Shown here: in pieces, positions 1 to 11,904 of the stretch
Layout of the letters: each line of letters begins with the position of its first letter
Position numbering within the stretch: the stretch's first letter is position 1
Source: Pardosa pseudoannulata
Taxonomy: Eukaryota > Arthropoda > Arachnida > Araneae > Lycosidae
Length of the DNA stretch: 64,000 bases
Assembly: GCA_032207245.1 (NCBI GenBank)
Contig: CM063501.1
Coordinates: 87,658,808-87,722,807 of the forward strand
Direction of reading: 5' to 3'
Notes under the pieces: generated by a model
Database searches by the model: none
The model's input: only the letters and a program-made list of their open reading frames with translations
Told to the model about the DNA's origin: nothing
Translations under genes and position numbers: made by a program

Positions 1-149
1 TTTTACAACAATATAAAATTTTAATTACCTATCTATCTTTTAACTTAAACAAAAAATTATACATGTTCTCGAATTTTACATGTTCTAGAATTTTAATTTA
101 TCAAAATAAAATGTAATTTTTTCTTACCACCTTTTTTTTCAAATTAAAA

Positions 150-244
150 TATTATTTCGCCTTCCGTGGCTATTTGATCTAGAGCCGCACTTAAGGAACC
201 AAAGAGCCACATGCGGCTCTGGAGTCGCACTTTGCCGACCACTG
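150..244 (-). mobile_element. hAT-type DNA transposon terminus (fragment)
   Basis: Read on the minus strand from position 244, the sequence starts CAGTGGTCGGCAAAGTGCG and continues with GAGCCGCATGTGGCTCTTTGG, an inverted-repeat-rich end. Termini of the form CAGTGG..GGCAAA followed by a GAGCC/GGCTC hairpin are typical of hAT (Charlie/Buster-like) elements. Only one end is seen; the element runs left toward or past the window edge, so its length and other terminus are unknown. No transposase is visible. The family assignment is from the terminus alone. Confidence 0.55.
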
Positions 245-1275
245 CCTTACCCTACTTTATATCAAAACCGTTATTTGTATATCTTCTTGGTCAATACATC
301 CTTGTACAAATGTTGGGCAATTACCTAAGTGTTGACATCACTCCATGCAGTCCCCATTATTGAATGCAATTTTAAGTTTTAACTACTATGTAAATTTTAT
401 AATTCTTTAAATAGTTTTGATGCATTTTTTTAACCATAGGATAATGTTTTAGTAATTTGGTAGATTTAGGAGTATTTGTAGAAGCTGGTGAACTGTAATA
501 TTATTCTATTATCTTTCAAGTAGCAAGAATAAATACTGGTTATGTCATAAAAGAAATCGTTGTGCACTTACTTTCCAACCGGATATATATCACAAACTTT
601 TACAACTCTTCAGTACTTACTCTACATCCAATATCTACCAAAAGATAAGTTTTCAGAATAACAGTTTCTTACTAATGCTTTAACAAAAACTATAGTTTAA
701 ATATTCAAATCAAAGATTTTTAATATATAATCTTAAAATATCCTTGAACCATTAATCTTTCCTCATGCACAATTTCTTTCCTTAAGGAAGTTGAACACCG
801 ACGGAGCTATTTATTACATAACTTTATTTCAAAAATAATAATCATATTAAAATTAATTCTGACTATGAGAAATAAGGAAAACAAGTATTAAGCATGTATA
901 CTTTTCATTCGTTAAAGATATATAACAAAAATATATTTAAAAATGCAATATTTTTAGCATATGTAAAATATAACTAAAACTTTATTTAATAGTTTCGATT
1001 TGTATAATCTTTATTTAATTACAATTGTATTTTACAAACAACTAGCCGTTATTTAAGTTTTACTGAATTTTTAGGTTCAGTACGTTTGTATATTAGAATT
1101 ATAATGACCACAACTTAATTTTGTTCCTAAAATTACATTTTACTATCCTCTTATTTTTGAAAATAATAGGGCGACGTTTAAACTTTTAGTCTATCTTGTG
1201 CCCTATTCTACTGTATATGAGAAATGAAAATTTGATGTCATTTGAAACAGATGTTTTTGAATTATGACATGTCTC
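245..1275. other. AT-rich unannotated stretch
   Basis: No open frame, terminal repeat or RNA-like structure that I can support. It is plain AT-rich DNA with short homopolymer runs. Confidence 0.5.
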
Positions 1276-1424
1276 GTAAGTTCGCGCTATTTTTGAAACC
1301 GGAGTTCGTAGGTTCGAATCCCCCTAATGCAGTGTAAGCTTGTAGCCGTAGAATCGGCCTTAACCTGTAGGTCTCGGTCTCATTAGCTTTCATGTAGAAA
1401 AACAGTAGCGGTCCAAACGAAACC
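1276..1424 (+). mobile_element. tRNA-derived SINE, copy a
   Basis: A B-box-like GGTTCGAATCC (1311-1321) is followed by the family body: TTGTAGCCGTAGAATCGG, a GGTCTCGGTCTCATTAGC block, and the 3' motif AACAGTAGCGGTCCAAACGA. The same order of blocks recurs at 19160, 19368, 33745, 35710, 40219, 42963, 43900 and 46068, which defines a dispersed family. The tRNA A-box half is poorly preserved here, so this copy is probably inactive. Confidence 0.65.
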
Positions 1425-1911
1425 GAATTTAGCATTATTTTAGCGCGTCCACATCTGCTGTGAAAGTGAACAATAGACCTCTAAAAACACTACTTTTCTC
1501 TGGTTAGGATGATCATAGAAACAACAGTTTTTGAAATCAAATAATTTAGTTTTAAGCTTGCAAAATTTGAGAAATGGAATTTTGGGACAAAAATCCAATT
1601 TTTACGTTGAGCAACCACTTTTATTAGACTGTAAAACTCGCGTCAGCCGATTTAACAATTTGATATGAGCGAAGTTATGAAAGCTTTTGGTTAATTTATT
1701 CTTTAAATATAGAGTTTTTTCTTGTACTGCAGCACCATCCAGCGTAATAAAAATAACTTGAAGCTTTATTATTTTAACTTTCTTGTGAAAAGTAAAAGAA
1801 TTATTATTTTCGCAAAAGATATTGGTTTATAACGAAATATCCAAATAAAGAGAAAATATCAATACGTTATAAACTAATGTTGCCAAATTCATCGCCAATT
1901 GTAAATGCCTC
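1425..1911. other. AT-rich unannotated stretch
   Basis: Nothing recognisable between the SINE and the solo LTR. Confidence 0.4.
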
Positions 1912-2703
1912 TGTTTCGATGTACTTTCCAACGATGGTCAACACGTGCATACACAGCTGTGGAATAAATTTCCAAAAAGAATTTAGGTGCAGCTGTTGAT
2001 TTCAAGTTTTAGTGGGGAACCTTGAGGAGGAGTTATAGATCACGGAGTGACACAAGTGTAACGGTCAATCCCAGCCAGAGATGTAGCCCTGAGATATGGG
2101 GGCAAGGATAAGAAATAATGTCAGCTTTCACAAAAAAGGCTATTTTAATGAGCCCACCTGCACCTCCAAAGGGGGTGCGGAGGTAAGAAAATTTCACCAG
2201 CAACTGATTGGCAAAGAAAAAAAAGGAGCGTTGAACCGAGGTGAAAAGTTGTGAAAGAGAGTGGGAAAAAGGAGTTGAAGTCGGGATTCAAGAGTGGCTG
2301 GACATCGAAATCCCGTATCTGCAAGCCCGCACCGACGTCCCTCAAGTCTGCACTAACGTCCTGTAAGTTCGAACGCCCCAACCGACGTACAGCCGGATGA
2401 CAGCCCCAGCGTGCTCCTCTGTAATTACTGGAGGTAAACTTGATAATTATTCAGAATCATTATCTTGGGTCTCAGAATCTTTTGATTAAGGAATAACATA
2501 TAAAAACAAAAAGAAAATTCTAATGAAGTGTTTGACATTGATAAACATCGAGTAATGTATGTTATATACATTAATATAGAAATAAGGTCTGTAAATAATT
2601 AGTGTACATAATAAATGTTTTAGTTCAAATATAAGGTATATTTTTACTGTGTTTCCCCTTTGAGAACGAACACTGGTATTAGTGTTGTAAGTACATTCCA
2701 ACG
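1912..2703 (+). mobile_element. Solo LTR, family L1, copy 1 (older)
   Basis: A 792-bp segment is collinear with 10097-10867. It begins TGT, carries an AATAAA-type signal near 2611 (ACATAATAAATG), and ends at a block shared with copy 2 (GTTGTAAGTACATTCCAACG). The flanks GCCTC (1907-1911) and TCCTC (2704-2708) match at 4 of 5 positions, as expected for a decayed 5-bp target duplication. The terminal A of the expected ACA end has changed to G. There is no internal retroelement region on either side, so this is a solo LTR left by recombination. Superfamily (Gypsy or Pao/BEL) is not determinable from the LTR. Confidence 0.7.
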
Positions 2704-3417
2704 TCCTCACTCTAAACATCACTGTTACCTTAAGAAACGTTATTAACTTCCGAAGTTTATGGGAATGTGCAAATGAGAATTCTGATGACACTTAATGCAA
2801 TGAAATTAAAAATGTGTTTAATTTAATAAATACATAGGGAAGTCATTTGGTTCTAATATCAATTAATTATTTTTATTTCAGTAAACCTCTTTTTGTAAAA
2901 GTTTTGTTAATTTTTGACAAGATTTGCTACACGAATTATGGAGTTTTAGCTTTTTTATCTCGCTATTTTCTTTTCAACTTTTTTAGACTGTTTTTTCTTT
3001 CAAGGAAAATCTATTTCACCGATGGGTTAACAGAGTACTCGCTTGCAAAATTAATTATTTTACATTCATGTCACGTGTCTACTTCCAGTTTTAACAAAGT
3101 TGACGAAAGATAATCAGTTATTATTTACCATACTAATCTCTGATTTTCTTTGATGAACATTGGTGAAACTCTACCTTGATAATTTTATATTTGTTATTTT
3201 AAATCCCTTTAAATAATAATAATAAGTTGTTAATTTTCTGTTTAACAAGGGCAAAAATAAATCGTCGTATAATTAATTTAAAAGAATCTTAATTAAAAAT
3301 GTGTAACAAGCTTTAAGAAAAGTAGTTTTAAACAACTTATATTGTTGTTGTAATATGTTCTAAAAATTAATTTAGGTTTTAAAATAAACACAACATATCA
3401 TTTTTCCTAAAATATCC

Positions 3418-4350
3418 AGAGAAGACTTACGTTCGGAAACTGTTTTTTAAACGTAGAAACTAGTCCATGTTTTTACATTTTCAGATTTATTTTTTATATT
3501 ATCACAGAGAATTGCACTTAAAAAATTTATTCTTGGAGAAATTTTTTTTAAATTTCTAATAAATAAAGAAAATTTTGTAAAAAAATCGGGTTTTTTCAAA
3601 ATGTCTAATCATTTATTAAATTAAATTATTTCAATATTTTTTATTCAACACATTTCTTATACATATTTCTTATACCCCTAAAATCTTTGCTTAATTTACA
3701 TTTTGTAAAAGAATTTGGTCCTTTAAATTCATACACATTGAATTTTTAACGAATTTTCATTATTTTTATATCTAACTATGAGTGTAACATCATTAAAAAT
3801 TATCCAAATTTAAATCTTTTAGGTCATTCACTAGTAAATACTATCAAAATATTTCATTTAATTTTCAACAAATTATTTTAAGAACTTTTTGAGAAATGAC
3901 ATTTTAAGTTTCAACATTTTATTAAAAAAGCCTTTCTGAGAAAAACGGATTTGAAGTTTATGAAAGCAATTTTAACTATTAAAAAATTAAAATACATGTT
4001 TAAAATTCCCCACACTTTCTTGCTTCAAAACTTTCTAATTGCCAAGTTGCTTATTATTAAAAATACTATAAAAATGTTTAAACTAATCTTCATGAAAATT
4101 TAAAAAGTTTTGTCGAAACAAATGCTCTTTAAAAGGCTTTAAATTCACAAATTCCGGTTCCGAAATCGCTACTTCCGTTTTGTTTTAACAACTGTCACTG
4201 ATGTTTACACAGATGTAAATTTTATTTAAAATGCCATAGAGACAAAAAAAGAAGAGATTTAGAACCCTAAAAGTTGAACTTTTATAATAGAGAAATAAAA
4301 AAATTAGGATTTTTGGCAAAATATGACGTTTTTATAGCAGACGGATACCT
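3418..4350. other. Unit-A-specific AT-rich segment
   Basis: Absent from the corresponding place in unit B, where flanking blocks are contiguous (compare 7800-7870). It is either an insertion in A or a deletion in B. I see no terminal repeats, target duplication or open frame, so its nature is unknown. Confidence 0.5.
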
Positions 4351-4541
4351 TAACTAAAAGCCTCTAGTATAATTATAAAATATATCATGCACAGGCATTC
4401 TGTAAATGTCTTTGGTTTAAATGTCAGATCACCTCATCCACCTAGCTCCAAACTTTCAAGTCTTTCTTGAAGATTCTTGAATTTTACATAATAAAATGAG
4501 TGTAAGAATTTTTTACCTACACAATATAGTAAATCGTTTTA

Positions 4542-6043
4542 CACTCATGTCCATAAATTAAGGATAATTCAGAATCACACAGAAATTGAGCTCTAAAATA
4601 AAAATTTCACCTGTAGAATTATCACTCACATCTTGAAACAGAATATGCAAATTGCAGGAAACCACCAGATGGCGCGGATAGTACGTCACAATGACGAGAG
4701 TGTATGAAAGGGGTATATAAGGAATGGTAGCAAAGAAGTAAAATTGTTCACAAGCGCTTTAAAAGACTTTCAGTGCAATAACCGCATAGTTATGGCACAA
4801 AGGAAGCATTTGGATGATTTTTTACGTGGTAGAATTATTGGACGACTGGAATGTGGACGTACCCATCTGGAAGTATCCGAGGAACTTGGAATCGCCCAGA
4901 GTGTCATCTCCAGGCTTTGGCAACGATTCAAACATGATGGTAATGTGAGTAGATGTTACAGCACAGGTCGCCCCCGAGTTACTACGCCGAATGATGACCG
5001 GTATTTGGCAGTTACTGCCAAAAGAAACAGACGGAGCACAGCATCAGACCTGTCTCGTCAGATCTCTTCAGCTACCGGTACGACAGTTTCAAGGCAGACC
5101 GTGTACAGACGCTTAGGGAACATTGGTCTATATGCTCGTAGGCCTGTCAGATGTGTTCCCCTTACCGCAACTCACTGTCGCCGATTAATGCTGGGCTAGA
5201 GAGCATGCATTGTGGACACCGCAACAGTGGTCTTGTGTGATGTTTTCCGACGAGTCCAGGTTCAGTTTACATTCTGATTCTCGCCGGACATTCATATGGA
5301 GAGCGCCAGGTACCCGTTACCACCAAGAGAACACCATTGAGCGACACCGTTACGGTGGTGCAGGATGGCTCGTTTGGGGAGAAATTATTCTTGGTTCCAG
5401 AACTGACCTGCATTTTCAGAATGTAACGATGACAGGCCACATCTATCGGGATGTCATTCTGGAACAACATGTAAGTTTGTTTCGGGGCGCCATGGGTCCT
5501 GAATTTCTGTATATGGATGACAACGTCCATTTCACCGTGCAACCATTCTAGACGAATGCCTTCAATCGGAGGATATCACCCGTATGGATTGGCCAGCATA
5601 CTCAGTGGACTTGAATCCAATAGAGCATGTGTGGGACATGCTTGGTCGACAAATTGCAGCCCGTCAACCCCCTCCCAACTGTCTATCGGAACTTCGGAGG
5701 GCATTGCTTGAAGAGTGGTGTAATTTTCCCCAAGATCAGATTGATAATCTGATACTCAGCATGCGTAGGCGTTGTAAAGCTTGTATTGCATCGTCCGGGA
5801 GACATACTCCGTATTAACCATCATACTAACTATATTATACTGTTTTCTGTAAATATGTTCTTTTTTAAAATTTGCTCCAGGGAGTAAAAATTGAAATTTT
5901 TATTAATTATGTGAAACATATAGCATCTTTTTTGCGATTTACCTTTTGTTTAATAAATAGACTTTACAAATAAGTCAAATTTGTTTGGCTTTTGTCTCTT
6001 TCATTGCCTGAACTTCATTATCCTTAATTTATGGACATGAGTG
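4542..6043 (+). mobile_element. Complete Tc1/mariner-type transposon, non-functional
   Basis: The 1502-bp element has perfect 27-bp terminal inverted repeats: left 4542-4568, right 6017-6043, starting CACTCATGTCCATAAATTAA. It is flanked by TA on both sides (4540-4541 and 6044-6045), the signature target duplication of this superfamily. It encloses one transposase gene in three frame-shifted pieces (4744-5817). It sits inside tandem-duplication unit A and is absent from unit B, so it inserted after the duplication. The perfect repeats suggest a fairly recent insertion despite the coding breaks. Confidence 0.95.
4744..5817 (+). pseudogene. Tc1-like transposase (DDE), broken
   Basis: Cut-and-paste transposase acting on the element's own ends. 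The first part (to 5199) holds the N-terminal paired-type helix-turn-helix region; the probable start is the ATG at 4792, giving MAQRKHLDDFLRG. The catalytic core follows in other frames: first Asp in FSDESRFS (near 5240), second Asp in YMDDN (near 5515), and the last acidic residue in DLNPIEHVWD (near 5610); YSPD has become YSVD. The reading frame is lost near 5197-5201, where a stop codon coincides with a frameshift, and again near 5530-5555. The C-terminus ends at 5817 with ASSGRHTPY, giving about the usual Tc1 length of roughly 340 residues. It cannot make active enzyme. Recognition is from motifs and memory of the family. Confidence 0.92.
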
Positions 6044-6600
6044 TATTTATACAAATACAGAAAATATTTTTTTCGATATTCATATAAAAAGGGAGGAGGT
6101 TAAACACTAGATATTCCTTAGGTCAGGAATGTGCACATAAAAGAGGTTCATGGTATGTAAAAAGTACATTTTCACGGCTTTAGATATTTTTGGAAGCCAA
6201 CGTTCGATGTAACAAATACATCGCAATCAAAAGTAGAACAGTAGTTCCTGTAACTGACATGACCTAGGGGCGGAATTTCGAGACATTTTGTAGGTGATGA
6301 CAGAAAGGGGGAAATAACGTGTCAAAAAACGCAATATACTGACAATATATTCCACATTTCTCTGGAGGGTTCATACCCTGAAAATTTTACTTTGAGAGTT
6401 ATTTTTATGATAGATTTTTATGATGGATTCTCCAAGGAATTTTTATCATTAAACTCCAAGTGGATTGAATGTTGACACTAAATTTGTGAATAGGATATGC
6501 ATTTCTGTATTTTCATTTTTTTTCCTAAAGAATGATGACAACTAAAATCCATGAATATTATAGATAATAAGAGCATTTTCGTTCTTGAAAAAAACACTTT

Positions 6601-8573
6601 CGAACTTTATGGGAATGTGCAAATGAGAATTCTGATGACACATAATGCAATGAAATTAAAAATGTAATGTGTTTAATTTAATAAGTACATAGTGAAGTCA
6701 TTTGGTTCTCATATCGATTAATTATTTTTATTTCAGTAATCCTCTTTTTGTAAAAGTTTTATTAATTTTTGACAAGATTTACTTCACGAATTATGTAGTT
6801 TTAGCTTTTTTAACTCGCTATTACCTTTTCAACTTTTTAAAACTGTTTTTTTAAAGGAAAATCTATTTTACCGATGGATTAATAGACTAATCGCTTGCGA
6901 AAATAATTATTTTACATTCATGTCACTTGTCTAATTACAGTTTTAACAAAGTTGAAGAAAGCTAATCAGCTATTATTTACTATATAAATCTCTGATTTTA
7001 TTTAATGAACATTGGTGAAACCCAACCTTGATAATTTTATATTTGTTACTTTAAATCTCTTTAAATAATATTAATAGTTAGTTAATTTTCTGCTTAACAA
7101 GTGCAAGAATAAATCGCCGTATAAGAATTTTAAAAGAATCTTAAAATAAATTTGAAATGTATTACAAGCTTTAAGAAAATATGTTTTAAATTATTTATAT
7201 TGTTGTCGAAATATGTTCTAAAAATTAATTTAAGTTTTAAAATAAACATAACATATAATTTTAATAAAATAACATAAAATGGCTTGAATATAAGCTTCTG
7301 GTATAATTATAAAATATATCATGTACAGACATTCTGTAAATGTCTTTGGTTTAAATATCAGATCACGAACGCTCCTCATTCTTGAAACCTCATTCGCTTA
7401 CAACGAACTTCAAAGCTGAGTTCGGGGTCTGAATGGACTTCAAAAACTACAGTACGAAAACAATCATTTATTAACATTCAGTTGGAAAATACAACACACG
7501 GTGCTTACTCTGTAGACCGAGAGATCCACTTAACGACTACTCTCGTTTTGGGACACGGCCTGCCTTATATAGGCCCGAAGAAACTGCTGGAATATTCCAG
7601 AAAACGGAACCGGAAGTGGTCACGTGACGCCACACTTGACGACATTTGACGACGAACTTGGGGACAAAAAGAGGTTGCCAAAACTATCGCCAACGATCCG
7701 GTAATCTCATAGAGTCCCATGTTAAATTTACGGTTCACTAAACAAATTCGAAACAATATTGTTGTAATATGTTCAAAAAATTAATTTAGGTTTTAAAATA
7801 AACATAATATATAATTTTTACTAAAATACCATAAAATGGTTTGAATATAAGCTTCAAGTATAATTATAAAATATATCATGTACAGGTATTCTGTAAATGT
7901 ATTTAGTTTAAAATTCAGATCAGGTCATGCACCCATCTCCAAACATAGTCTTTCTTGAAGTTTCTTGAATTTTGCATAATAAGATGAGTGTAAGAATTTT
8001 TTTCCTACATAATCTAGTAAATCCTTTTATTTATACAAGTTCATAAAATATTTTTTCGATATTTATATAAAAAGAGAGGAGTTTCAACACTAGATATTCC
8101 TTAGGTCAGGAATGTGCACCTAAAAGAGGTTCATGTTATATAAAAAATAAGCTTCACGGCTTTAGATATTTTTGAAAGCCAGCGTTTGATGTAACAAATA
8201 TATAGCAATCCAAAGTAGAACAGTTCCTGTGACTGACATTTCCTAGGGGCGGGATTTCGAAACATTTTGTCGGGGATGACAGAAAGGTGGAAATAACGTG
8301 TCAAAAAGCGCAATATACTGACAATACATTCCACATCTCTCTGTAAGGTTCATAACCTGAAAATTTTACTTTAGAGGTATTTTTATGATAGATTTTTATG
8401 ATGGATTCTCCAAGGAATTTTTATCTTTGAACTTCAAGTGGATTGAATGTTGACACTAAATTTGTGAATAAGATATGCATTTCTATATTTTTCTTTTTTT
8501 TCTAAAGAATGATGACAACTAAATTCCATGAATATTATAGAGAATAAGGGCATTTTCTTTCTTGAAAAAAAAA
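6601..8573 (+). repeat. Tandem duplication, unit B
   Basis: Second copy of the unit starting at 2750. The last shared block is CCATGAATATTATAGA (about 8527), matching about 6550 in unit A. Unit B lacks the Tc1 element and the 930-bp segment, but contains an LTR-like insert (7367-7756) plus a third partial copy of the 168-bp sub-block (7199-7366 and 7757-7925). The block at 8160-8350 matches 6180-6370 closely. Confidence 0.75.
7367..7756 (-). mobile_element. LTR-like insert (minus orientation)
   Basis: On the minus strand this 390-bp insert has promoter and polyadenylation signals in LTR order: a TATA box (CCTATATAAGGC, about 7562-7573), then AATAAATGATTG about 100 bp downstream (7463-7474). 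The minus-strand start TGTTTCGAATTTG looks like an LTR 5' end, but no matching CA terminus or target duplication is clear on the other side. It is flanked by two 168-bp direct repeats rather than a short duplication. It does not match the other LTRs in this window. The solo-LTR interpretation is inference. Confidence 0.45.
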
Positions 8574-10091
8574 TGAAAAGTTAGAGAGAATCTTTTCATC
8601 TGTAAAATCTACTAGTTACAGGAAGTTAAAGTGCAACTCGTAGAAATATTTTTCTGTATAATTTGAGATTTTAAAATTAAATTTCGGTGCATCTTTTAAC
8701 TTAAATAGCAAATATAAGTAGTGAAAAATAATTTGACACAAAACAATTTTAAGTTTTATACAATTTTTAAACAAAGTAAATCTTATACAGTTAAATACAA
8801 AAAAACTGAAATCTATCCAAAATTGTCAATTTTAGAAAATTTAAAAACATGATATTTTCATTTTAGTACTTTATTAAGCATCTTGTATGTCCTCTGTGTT
8901 GTTTCCATGCTTTCCATTTTTGAAATCTTAAATTGAACAAGAATAACATAGTATACGAGTTTTAGTCTGACACTATCAGTTATATAGAATATCCACCATA
9001 TCAAATTCAATTTGCTCTATGTTATCCCATTAAAAAAAATTCCAACTGTTAACAGTCAACGTTAAAAGCTACGGATAGTTTTATAAGTGAAGTTCCAATT
9101 TTGGGTACCGATAATCGGAAAACAAATGTTGTAGTGATCATAGTCTTGTGTATATCTCCGGAATAAAATTTAATGAATATATTTCAGTCTAGCTAATGCA
9201 TTTTACCCATTATGTCTAGATTATTTCTTACGTAAAGAAATATGCTCACTACAGTTGTTCACTCAGGTCTAAGATTTTTTTTTCTATATTTTATCTATAT
9301 TCCAAATCCCCTAAAATTTAAATTCGTTTGTGAGTAATTAGAGTTTGCGACGTTTTAACAATCGTTATATGACAATTTCTGTGTTTTGCAAACAAATATA
9401 ATGATAATTTTAAATAGTCTGTAAGAAGTACACTTTTTTTATTCATTTTTAAATTGTTCATTAATTTTTGTGTTATAAATTAAAATAAATTAACCTAATG
9501 ACAAACCTAATGACAAAAAAATTTTTTGTCATTTAGGTTGTTTTATACAACCAATTAACCCAAGCAATGTAACTGATTAAAGGAATGATTTGTGTCTATT
9601 GGTTCAAGATTTTTTTTCCACAATAAAAAAATTAGTATTTAAATCCTCGAGCAATAATACCTATTGTGTGGAAGTAACAGGACCAAATATTTTCATGCAA
9701 GGATTGATTATTTAGTTAAATCAACTAAACTTAATTTCATTTAGCAGTTATTTAATAATACAGTTAAGCTTCCTGTAATGCGCTATTTTTATTACGATTT
9801 TTCGATAGAACGTGGAGCGAAAACTGTAATAACTCTCTTATTTTGCTGCCTCCTTACAACGTTTTTCGTACAAGAATATTCCAACTCAAATGGCTTGAAA
9901 ATTTATCTAAGGTAGCGCTTCGATGTGTTAAATTTTAGTAGTTCACATTTTTTCCGATTTCAGTTATCAGAAATTTTTCAGCTTTTTAGTTTCTATTTGT
10001 ATTATATTGAGTACGTACTATATACAATTAATATAAGTTCTAAGGCTTAAAAATCTGCATAGTCATTTCACTTCTATTGATTTTATTTATT
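8574..10091. other. AT-rich unannotated stretch
   Basis: No coding or TE signature. The only structure is a short palindrome near 9495-9540 (AACCTAATGACAAA paired with TTTGTCATTTAGGTT). Confidence 0.4.
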
Positions 10092-10096
10092 AACCT

Positions 10097-10867
10097 TGTA
10101 CCGAGGTACTTTCCCACAGTGATCTGCACGTGCATGCACAGCTGTGGGACGATTTTCCTAGAGGGATTTAGGACTCCAATTGTTCACGTCAAGTTTAGGA
10201 ACCCCTGCAAAGAAGGTATAGATCACGGAATGGCAGCTTAACGGTCAAGCTCGCAAAGAGATGTAACCGTGAGTTATGGGAGCAGGGACTAAAAAGTAAT
10301 GTCAGCTTGCAGAAAAGGGGCTACTTTAATGAGTCCAGCTGCACTCCCGATAGGGATGCAGATGTGGGAAAATTTCCCGAAAACAAGTAATTGGGAAGAA
10401 TAAAAAAGGGGGCGTTGGAACCGAGGTGAGGAGTTTGGAAACGAAGTTAAGGAGAGGAGTTGAAGTCGAGATTCGAGAGAAGTGGAACAAGAGTCCTAAG
10501 CCCTGCTCGTCATCACCAACTCGTCCCGTGCGCCCGGACCGACACCACATGAGGAAAGTCCCTGCCTGCTCCCCTGTGCATTTAATGAAGGTAAAGATAA
10601 AATAATATTTACAGTCACTTAACTTAGGCCTCTGAAAATAATATAACCTGGTGATTAGTAATAGTTCATTATAAAGAGAATTGTAGAAATTATGGTGTAA
10701 ATATAAGACATAAATAATTGATGATTATGATATATGATAACCAAGGATCTATTTGTAAATGAATGTACATAATAAATATCTGACTCTCAGTATAAAGTAT
10801 TATATTTTTACTGTGTTTCCCACTTGTAACCGAACACTGGTGTAGAGGTTGTAAGTACATTACAACA
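10097..10867 (+). mobile_element. Solo LTR, family L1, copy 2, with target duplication
   Basis: A 771-bp segment starts TGTACCGAGG and ends CATTACAACA, so its ends are TGT..ACA. It is flanked by perfect 5-bp direct repeats AACCT (10092-10096 and 10868-10872). An AATAAATATCTG polyadenylation-type signal lies near 10770. It is collinear with 1912-2703; shared blocks include GTATAGATCACGGAATGGCA versus the GTTATAGATCACGGAGTGACA region, and TTTTTACTGTGTTTCCC. The clean ends define the family and show that both copies are independent solo LTRs rather than the two ends of one element. Confidence 0.85.
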
Positions 10868-11001
10868 AACCTTATCAATCACAACTTAATACTTTGAAAA
10901 AACATTTCTATACTAATTTTGATTTATGTGCAATTTATTCCTAATATCATATATAACATGAAGTACTTCCATTTAATTGTACAACATTCTCACTTTCTTA
11001 A

Positions 11002-11614
11002 CACTTCGAGTGCGGGCAACGTATTTTTACATTTTTTGCAGTCTGTCACTGGAGCACGGGTCACGGAAAAATTGTGGTTGATAACCGCTAACACCCCAAA
11101 TCTACTACATACGTATAATTATATGTATATGTGACATTATATGCGTATTTTTTGCGTTGCTATGCAACGCTTTGCATTTTTTTCTCTCCACAAGTTATGA
11201 TTGTCGAGTTATTCGGCCTTTTGTTGCGTTATTTCGTCTTTAATCGAATTCCTAGCTCCAGAAAGTACAATTCGTGTTTTGGCAGTTTGAAGCTTGGTTT
11301 TTTTTTATTGCTGAATACAAAATTGATAAAATGAGCCGTTTGACAAAGATAGTGATGGAGAAATATGAACGGACAGATTATCGAACTTTAATTTTAATAA
11401 TCGTTTATTTTTGTGATTTCTTAAAAATATTGTTTTTTGTTAAATAATCATACAGTATATATTAAAGTGTAAAATAAGAAAAGTTTCGTTCATAAACACA
11501 AAGTGTTTTCCGATTTACTGCGATTTTTCTGAATAACTAAAATTTCGCGCGATTCACGAAAAAACGCCCGCTGCAAGCGTAAGTTGGCGGTGAAGTATAC
11601 CCGCATGCCAATTG
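11002..11614 (+). mobile_element. Candidate piggyBac-type non-autonomous element
   Basis: TTAA occurs immediately outside both ends (10998-11001 and 11615-11618). The left end starts CACTTCGAGTGCGGGCAACG. The right end read inward is CAATTGGCATGCGGGTATAC, sharing CA.TT.G..TGCGGG. TTAA duplications with short GTGCGGG-type ends are known for piggyBac elements. Length is 613 bp with no transposase, so it would depend on an enzyme elsewhere. The terminal match is short, so the call is tentative. Confidence 0.5.
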
Positions 11615-11804
11615 TTAAAATGAAGTATTGCGTGTCCATATAAGGCAAAAGTAGGTTCCATATAACACGTAAATTAATCTGAGTTGCCTTATTCCTCTGT
11701 TTAATATAAAGCGGTTTTTATAAAACAGATTCGTGATTTGAATAAATTCCGAGTTTACGGTATGAATCTATCATGTTATAGGGCACTTGTCTGTAGTTTC
11801 TATA

Positions 11805-11904
11805 NNNNNNNNNNNNNNNNNNNNNNNNNNNNNNNNNNNNNNNNNNNNNNNNNNNNNNNNNNNNNNNNNNNNNNNNNNNNNNNNNNNNNNNNNNNNNNNN
11901 NNNN
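11805..11904. other. Assembly gap (100 N)
   Basis: Exactly 100 N, the usual placeholder for a gap of unknown size. It falls just past the integrase C-terminal coding region of the Gypsy element, so the 3' end of that element, including its 3' LTR and polypurine tract, is probably hidden here. Confidence 0.98.

Larger units (their letters stand above)
2750..6597 (+). repeat. Tandem duplication, unit A
   Basis: The segment from 2750 is collinear with the segment from 6601: shared blocks include TTTATGGGAATGTGCAAATG and TTATTTTTATTTCAGTAA. Unit A is longer because it contains two insertions: a Tc1-like transposon (4542-6043) and about 930 bp of unit-A-specific DNA (about 3418-4350). Without them, the shared unit is about 1.42 kb. 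Divergence between units looks like 10-15 percent, so the duplication is old. No coding function is apparent. Confidence 0.75.

Noticed and set aside
9495..9545. Short palindrome as a terminator or MITE
   Set aside because: Arms are short and A/T-run based, with no target duplication or repeats elsewhere.
1912..10867. The two family L1 LTRs as the ends of one retrotransposon
   Set aside because: Each has its own flanking target duplication (4 of 5 matching at copy 1, perfect at copy 2), and the interior lacks gag or pol.
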